The notes beneath the pieces are model-generated. The model did no database searches. It was not told the DNA's origin and saw only the letters and a list, made by a program, of their open reading frames with translations. The position numbers and the translations under genes are program-made. This document shows, piece after piece, positions 57,991 through 64,000 of a stretch of DNA of 64,000 bases (positions are counted from its first letter, which is position 1; each line of letters begins with the position of its first letter). Origin of the DNA: Candidula unifasciata (taxonomy: Eukaryota > Mollusca > Gastropoda > Stylommatophora > Geomitridae); the NCBI GenBank assembly GCA_905116865.2, contig CAJHNH020002005.1:1-64000 (forward strand). The letters run 5' to 3'.

Positions 57991-58739
57991 CAGTGCTATA
58001 TTTACGAGTGAATTTTTTTTTTAACGGAGACCAGTCTATCAGGGTGATCAGAATCTGGCCAGAGATGACAACCACTTACTTGAATGGCATGGACTTGCAT
58101 AAAACGTTCACATTTCTCCACAAATCCCAATTTGCAACACCACAGAGTTCATCTATTCTATGTGGTTCAAATCAATCAAAATGTAATATATGTTGTTTAT
58201 GGGGGTTACGGCGGTGGGGTGTCTGTGTGTGCGTGTTGGTGGGGGGGGGGAGATTAGGGGGGGGGGGGTCTTCTACCTTAAAGAGTCACCATTTTACAAT
58301 GCTTGCTAAGGCACAACTGGTATATCCCCGCCCCCACCCTCCGACCCGACACAATGCTGCCCGGAATCTACACGGGGGAATTTTTCGTTCAAGTGGGGCA
58401 GGGGGCTGGGGGGAAGTTAATTGAAGGGAGTGTCCCTTGTTGGCTGCCTTGTCTAACATCCCCTGTAAATATATGGGTTTCTCCGACTTTTCTCCAGTTT
58501 TTCGTCCACCCAAGACAGAACTGGTGATACAATGGCTTGACTGTACAACAGGAACACCTGGAGATGTGATTCAATCCTTGATGTTTCATCATTATGAGAT
58601 TTGCATCTGGCTAGGTGATTTTTCTTCTCCCCCCCCCCCCCCCCCCACCACCACCACGTAACCTCTTTTATTTGAAGTCGATTTAAACAGCGTTTAAAGG
58701 GTGTCCCGTTTTTCGCCTAAAGGCTGGTACCCTGAGATT
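57991..58739. other. Unassigned; G and C runs
   Basis: G runs at about 58,239-58,268, C run at 58,630-58,646. No gene recognised. Confidence 0.4.
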
Positions 58740-58882
58740 GCAAAAATATCAACCTGGATGGCAGATCAACTGTGCAAATCTTAGATACCCTGTACAACCT
58801 CATAGAAAGATATAATTTGAGAGCCTGAAAAAAACTACATCAGCTTGCGGTACATCACAGTCTTGTGTGGATAAGGATGTAG

Positions 58883-60319
58883 TTATTACTGAGAATCCCA
58901 GATGACAACTGTATCGTTCTAGGAGATTTTAACAGCTGCTCTCCAAGCTGGGGATATACACAGCTCAACGAGAGAGGAGAAGAAGTGGAGGACTGGCAGA
59001 CATATGCCAGACTCCAGCTAATCAACAAACCAGATGACTCCCCATCTTTTTTCTCCAGGAGATGGCTTTCAACCAGCCGCCCAGACTTAACATTTGCCAC
59101 GTCAGACTTGGCAAGCAACATACACAAAACGGTGCTCAGCCAACTAGCAGGTAGTGACCACCGACCGATCTTGATTTCTGCTTTAAATATGAGAGGCCTT
59201 CATTCGATGCCGCCCCCTCGTTGGAATTACAAGAAAGCTGACTGGAACAGTTTTGCTAACCTTGCTGATGTATACTCGATAAATGTAAACGGTAAATCAA
59301 GTCAGGTTGCTAAATCAGTCAAAGAGTTTACAGAAGCTATATTAAAAGCAGCCAAAGAAACCATACCTCGGGGTTCAAGGAAAGATTACATCCCATTTTG
59401 GTCCCAACAAATTCAAGACCTCCACCAAACTCTCTCAGAAGCAAGAGATAGAGTAGAAAGCAACTCAACGGTAGAAAACAACATTGCTTACAAAGCAGCA
59501 GAAGCTAAACTAAAAAAAGAAACACTTCAAGCAACTAGGAAGAGCTGGCAAGACAAAACCAAGAGCATAAGTTTTGAAAAAGATGGGTCCAAACTCTGGA
59601 AACTAGTCAAGTGTCTAAATGGAGAAGCCCAACAAGCCAATCCAATAGTAATAAATGAGGGCAATGAGATCAGATCTGGAAACGATGCTGCAAATATCCT
59701 TTTAAATCAGTTTAAATCTGTTAGTGATATTAATATAGAAAAGTCCAGAGAAGATGAGGTAGTACAAAGAATAAAAGAACTCGAGGAGGCCAGCAAGAGT
59801 AAACCAGCAGAGAGCATCATGACAGATAAATTCTCAATGAGTGAACTTAACACAGGACTCAGCCAGCTGAAATCCAACCAAGCCCCTGGCCCCGATAAAA
59901 TCACGAATGATATGTTACTACACATGGGTCTAAGTGCCAAAAAGAAATTATTAAACATCTTTAATGCCAGCTGGATTTTTAGTATAGTTCCTCCAGCCTG
60001 GAGGAAGTCTGAAATCTTCGTAATCCTGAAACAAGGAAAGCCGAAGAACAACGCAGACTGCTACAGACCCATCAGCCTCACTAGCTGTCTGTGCAAACTA
60101 TTTGAAAGATTATTGAACAACCGACTGACCTGGTTCCTAGAGAAAAACTTCAAACTAATGGAGGAACAGGCAGGTTTTCGACGTTGCAGATCAACAGAAG
60201 ACCAAATTACATTTATTGCTCAACACATTGAAGATGCATTCCAGGAAAAAAAAAGCACACTATTGCAGTCTGGGTGGATATGGAAAAGGCCTTCGACAAA
60301 GTGTGGAAAAATGGGCTGA
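58883..60319 (+). CDS. LINE ORF2, part 1: endonuclease C-terminus and RT N-terminal half
   Basis: The frame is open from 58,883; the first ATG at 58,985 is internal, not a start. Endonuclease motifs: LGDFNS at 58,919-58,936, RPDLTFATSDL at about 59,080, GSDHRPI at 59,150-59,170 (the catalytic SDH). A coiled, charged linker follows. RT begins near LKSNQAPGPDKI (59,882-59,902), then CYRPISLTSCLCKLFERLL and EEQAGFRRCRSTEDQI. The correct reading leaves this frame at an A9 run (60,246-60,254), after which residues are meaningless up to 60,319. The enzyme nicks DNA and primes reverse transcription. Confidence 0.88.
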   Translation, partial: LLLRIPDDNCIVLGDFNSCSPSWGYTQLNERGEEVEDWQTYARLQLINKPDDSPSFFSRRWLSTSRPDLTFATSDLASNIHKTVLSQLAGSDHRPILISALNMRGLHSMPPPRWNYKKADWNSFANLADVYSINVNGKSSQVAKSVKEFTEAILKAAKETIPRGSRKDYIPFWSQQIQDLHQTLSEARDRVESNSTVENNIAYKAAEAKLKKETLQATRKSWQDKTKSISFEKDGSKLWKLVKCLNGEAQQANPIVINEGNEIRSGNDAANILLNQFKSVSDINIEKSREDEVVQRIKELEEASKSKPAESIMTDKFSMSELNTGLSQLKSNQAPGPDKITNDMLLHMGLSAKKKLLNIFNASWIFSIVPPAWRKSEIFVILKQGKPKNNADCYRPISLTSCLCKLFERLLNNRLTWFLEKNFKLMEEQAGFRRCRSTEDQITFIAQHIEDAFQEKKSTLLQSGWIWKRPSTKCGKMG

Positions 60320-62223
60320 AACAAAAGCTACTTGAAAGTGGAATATCCCATCACATGCTTGGGTGGATCGTAAAATATCTTGAAAATCGATCTGCAAGAG
60401 TCAAGATACAGGGTTCAAGGAGCAGATCAGTCTCAATGACACATGGAGTTCCACAAGGCGGAGTTCTGTCCCCAATTCTTTTCCTAGTTTACATTAACGA
60501 CATAAAATCAACCCTCTGTAATGGAGTTCAAGCCGTTATGTATGCCGATGATTTGGCGCTACTGAGTTCAGAGGAGGACACTGAAAAAGCACAGACAAGG
60601 CTTCAAGAATCCCTCAGAACTCTAGTGAGGTGGTCCAATAGCTGGTACATGCCTGTAAATGGGGCCAAAACCACACACACCATTTTCAGTCTCTCTACCA
60701 AACCTCAGAAAGTTTCACTTAGATATGGCAGCCAGGCACTGATACATGATGACTCACCGTCATATTTAGGAGTAACCTTTGACTCAAGACTCACATGGAG
60801 AAAACAGATAGAAAAGACACAGAGCAAGGGACTCAAGAGAACACAACTGATGAGGAAGTTAGCTGGAACAGACTGGGGGGCAAACCTCAATGTCCTTAAG
60901 AGGACCTATACAGGCTATGTGAGGCCAACACTAGAATATGGAATAGCTGCTTGGGGAACAGCAGCTAAATCAAATTTTCAGAAAGTCTCAAAGATCCAAA
61001 ACCATGCTCTCCGTATTATGACAGGGGCATTGCGCTCCACGCCCATATCAGATATGGAAACAATTACTGGTCTCCATAATCTGGAAGATAGGAGAGACAC
61101 AAAGATCCTCACCCAGCTCTCCAAATACCACCACTTTCAAGAACAACCCATGTACAGCCGACTGCAGAAACCCCAGAAGGCTAGACTAAAGAGAACTTGC
61201 TTTATTAAGAACGCAAATGCCAAGCTCGCTGTCCTTAAACTCCCTCCCATAATACCAAATGTTCCACTTAAACCTTACAACGACTGCCCCGCTTGGCTTA
61301 GGGATAGCCTACCAACAGTCAGAACCACTGTAACAGGGGTCTCCTCCAAATCATCAATGAGCAGCACTGATATGAAATCAACTACAGAACGAGAGATCAA
61401 TAGACTTTACCCACACCAGAGTTGGATTCGAGTGTATACAGATGGTTCAGCCAAGAGAGCAGTAAGAGACGGAGGAGGAGGAATATACATAGAATGCCCA
61501 AATGGTTTTAAAATCAACCAGGCTGTACCAACAGGTTCATATTCCTCCAATTACAGAGCAGAGGCAGAAGCACTTCTAGCCGCATGTTCTTTCCTGAATG
61601 GACAACAGCACAGCAAATATAGCAGAGTGGTCTTTCTGACTGATGCTATGTCAGTTCTACAAGCAATTGTTAACCCAAAAGACACTCAGTTTGTAGACTT
61701 GACGCAACAGCTTATTTACTTAGGCTCTTCAGTAGAACAATCTGTTCTGCAGTGGATTCCAGGTCACTGTGGCTTGGAAGGCAATGAAATAGCAGACAGA
61801 TTGGCCAGAAGCGGCAGTGACATGGTACAACCAAATAGCGACTTAACCCACCAAGAGATGAAAACACTAATACAATCTAGTATCCAAGAAAGGTGGCTGG
61901 ATACCCACAACAGATTTTCTCCCCAAGACTCACTTCATCGCCTCTCTAGAGAGGGACAGTCTATTATATTCAGACTAAGGACAGGGCACAACAGATTTCG
62001 TCAACATATGTTCAAATTTTTCTGTGTAGGAAATGCGGAGACGTGTCCCTGCAGCGTGGCACCCGAAAATGCTGAGCATGTGCTCCAACACTGTCAACTG
62101 TATGCTGACAACAGAGACGCAATCTGGCCTGTTCCAACCACAATGAAGACAAAACTGTATGGTACACGAGAGGATATGGATTGCACGATAGCTTTCATAA
62201 AGGCTACCGGCCTCCTGATATAA
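60241..62223 (+). CDS. LINE ORF2, part 2: RT C-terminal half, RNase H, zinc motif
   Basis: Continues from part 1 in the -1 frame from about 60,253. RT: VWVDMEKAFDKVW (first catalytic Asp), GVPQGGVLSPILFLVYINDI, and MYADDLALL with YADD at 60,541-60,552. Then SYLGVTFDSRLTW and YTGYVRPTLEYGIAAWGTAA. RNase H: VYTDGS (Asp 61,441), YRAEAEALL (Glu 61,561), FLTDAMSV (Asp 61,642), IPGHCGLEGNEIADRLA (His 61,765, Asp 61,795), so all five catalytic residues are present. A CXCX8HX4C motif at 62,044-62,094 may bind nucleic acid. The stop is at 62,221. The frame lacks stops over 649 codons, so the copy is probably young. Confidence 0.9.
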   Translation, partial: PGKKKHTIAVWVDMEKAFDKVWKNGLKQKLLESGISHHMLGWIVKYLENRSARVKIQGSRSRSVSMTHGVPQGGVLSPILFLVYINDIKSTLCNGVQAVMYADDLALLSSEEDTEKAQTRLQESLRTLVRWSNSWYMPVNGAKTTHTIFSLSTKPQKVSLRYGSQALIHDDSPSYLGVTFDSRLTWRKQIEKTQSKGLKRTQLMRKLAGTDWGANLNVLKRTYTGYVRPTLEYGIAAWGTAAKSNFQKVSKIQNHALRIMTGALRSTPISDMETITGLHNLEDRRDTKILTQLSKYHHFQEQPMYSRLQKPQKARLKRTCFIKNANAKLAVLKLPPIIPNVPLKPYNDCPAWLRDSLPTVRTTVTGVSSKSSMSSTDMKSTTEREINRLYPHQSWIRVYTDGSAKRAVRDGGGGIYIECPNGFKINQAVPTGSYSSNYRAEAEALLAACSFLNGQQHSKYSRVVFLTDAMSVLQAIVNPKDTQFVDLTQQLIYLGSSVEQSVLQWIPGHCGLEGNEIADRLARSGSDMVQPNSDLTHQEMKTLIQSSIQERWLDTHNRFSPQDSLHRLSREGQSIIFRLRTGHNRFRQHMFKFFCVGNAETCPCSVAPENAEHVLQHCQLYADNRDAIWPVPTTMKTKLYGTREDMDCTIAFIKATGLLI

Positions 62224-62285
62224 GTTTTCTGACAGAAGGATCGAAGAAGAAGACTAAGACAAGGAGTCGATTTCATTACATCTTG

Positions 62286-63085
<800 letters not shown>

Positions 63086-63138
63086 CTTTCTTCTTCTTCT
63101 TCTTCTCTTCTTCTTCTTCTTCTTCTTCTTCTTCTTCT
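63086..63138. repeat. (CTT)n tract
   Basis: About 17 CTT units continuing from the CTTT array. Confidence 0.95.
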
Positions 63139-63305
63139 ATGTCTTCTGCGCTAAGAGGCAAATACAAAATAACACATTAAAAAAATGAAATATTTGAAAA
63201 AATACTTCTACGCATGGTTAGAGGGGCCGCTTAGCCAGTGTTCTTGTTTGTAGTTAGGTGGGGTTCAAGGCGTTTCAAAACTTATGATGGACGGTTACTT
63301 GTTGG

Positions 63306-63430
63306 TAGGGTCTTCTGTGTCGTAAGTCAAGACATGCTACAACAAAGTAGGGTCTTCTATGTCGTAAGTCAAGACATGCTACAACAAAGTAGGGTTTTCT
63401 ATGTCGTAAGTCAAGACATGCTACAACTAA
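63306..63430. repeat. 42-bp tandem repeat, three units
   Basis: TCGTAAGTCAAGACATGCTA occurs three times, spaced 42 bp, nearly identical. Confidence 0.95.
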
Positions 63431-64000
63431 CAGACAACAGAAACTTCAAGGGAAATACGCCATAAACTTTATAGAAACAACGGTGGGGAAGGGGGAGGGG
63501 AGGAACAAAGCACTTGCCCCTGAACAAAAATACAATAATGAGGATATAACAGGGAGGAAAAAGAATACAAAATAAATTCATAAAAATTAAAGAAACAGAA
63601 TGGACAATGATTCGTACCAGGTTCACTTTGAATCCGAGACAAACGTCGAATCTCTTTACCTCTCAAATCCCCAAGCCAATCAAAACTGCTAGCCACTGTT
63701 TACCCAAACTATTGCTCGCGACAGTCCTCTTAGAGACGCGTTTCATTGGGTTAGCAATAGACGACGATCATTGAACAACCCTGCAGCAATTATATTCCTC
63801 TTTGACGTGTGACTTGAGGCGTGCACAGTCGTATTTTTGCAGACGAAATGTGATCCCACTCTCACAGGGTCGGCCGAGACACAATTCTTTGCCCCCTGCC
63901 TCCATTGCTCCTTGCTTCAAAGACGCAGCAAAACATAGACAGGAACAATGAACGATACAAAACAAGAGGGGAAAGAGGCCAAACACGGAACAAACTAAAG
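63431..64000. other. Unassigned sequence at window end
   Basis: Non-repetitive with CCAAT-type words at about 63,675 and 63,745, but no linked coding sequence. Confidence 0.4.

Larger units (their letters stand above)
58740..62250 (+). mobile_element. Non-LTR retrotransposon (I-superfamily-like) with EN, RT and RNase H
   Basis: The best-preserved transposon in the window. Order: C-terminal half of an APE-type endonuclease, RT, RNase H, CCHC-type zinc motif, short 3' UTR. The 5' end is decayed: endonuclease-like sequence before 58,883 has stops at 58,826 and 58,880. No ORF1 (gag-like) is seen, so the copy is 5'-truncated. An RNase H domain after RT places it in the I superfamily (Nimb or similar gastropod lineages are my best guess). 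The 3' UTR ends GATCGAAGAAGAAG, a (GAA)-type tail, then ~30 bp later a (CTTT)n array begins. Confidence 0.9.

Overview
This is a repeat-dense piece of an animal nuclear genome, most likely a mollusc and probably a gastropod. No bacterial gene organisation is present. The content is non-LTR retrotransposons with RNase H domains, several tRNA-type SINE families, hAT/SPIN-like DNA transposon remnants, and kilobase-scale microsatellites. There is one C2H2 zinc-finger exon with a good splice acceptor and a (TTAGGG)3 motif. The taxon call is inference: SPIN-like hATs are, as I recall, reported from a pond snail, and the overall repeat style is familiar from sea slugs and snails.

Host genes: only one coding segment is convincing, a 3'-terminal exon (35,343-36,726, +) encoding a four-finger C2H2 protein with an acidic C-terminal tail. 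Its upstream exons were not found. No rRNA, CRISPR array or credible functional tRNA was seen; tRNA-like boxes occur only inside SINEs.

Layout: 1-5 kb holds a SPIN-like hAT with a self-amplified 32-bp repeat, an unrecognised ~530-bp retroposon-like element with an 18-bp target duplication, and an RNase H LINE relic. 5-10 kb holds microsatellites, two SINE families and a 5'-truncated LINE with an RNase H domain (minus strand). 10-25 kb is a mosaic of SINEs, LINE C-terminal relics and AT arrays, including one SINE nested in a LINE with a clean 12-bp target duplication. 25-31 kb is dominated by a (TATC)n array and a 14-bp array (unit CACATACAGAATCT). Between them lies the strangest structure in the window: two colinear copies of the same sequence, each blended with a different tandem repeat. 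31-35 kb has SINEs, a ~390-bp (TAC)n and an RT relic. 35-37 kb has the zinc-finger exon. 37-58 kb is more SINE/LINE debris, a hairpin element, a MITE-like element and a composite minisatellite. 58.7-62.3 kb is the best-preserved transposon, a non-LTR retrotransposon with endonuclease C-terminus, RT and RNase H, broken by one frameshift at an A9 run and followed by ~800 bp of (CTTT)n.

How it fits together: the LINEs and the SINE-5 family share (GAA)n-type 3' ends, suggesting shared retrotransposition machinery. Several microsatellites start at the 3' tail of a SINE or inside a hAT relic. Transposon insertion appears to have seeded much of the tandem-repeat mass. SINE family names (SINE-1 to SINE-6, element A) are working names defined here by cross-comparison within the window.
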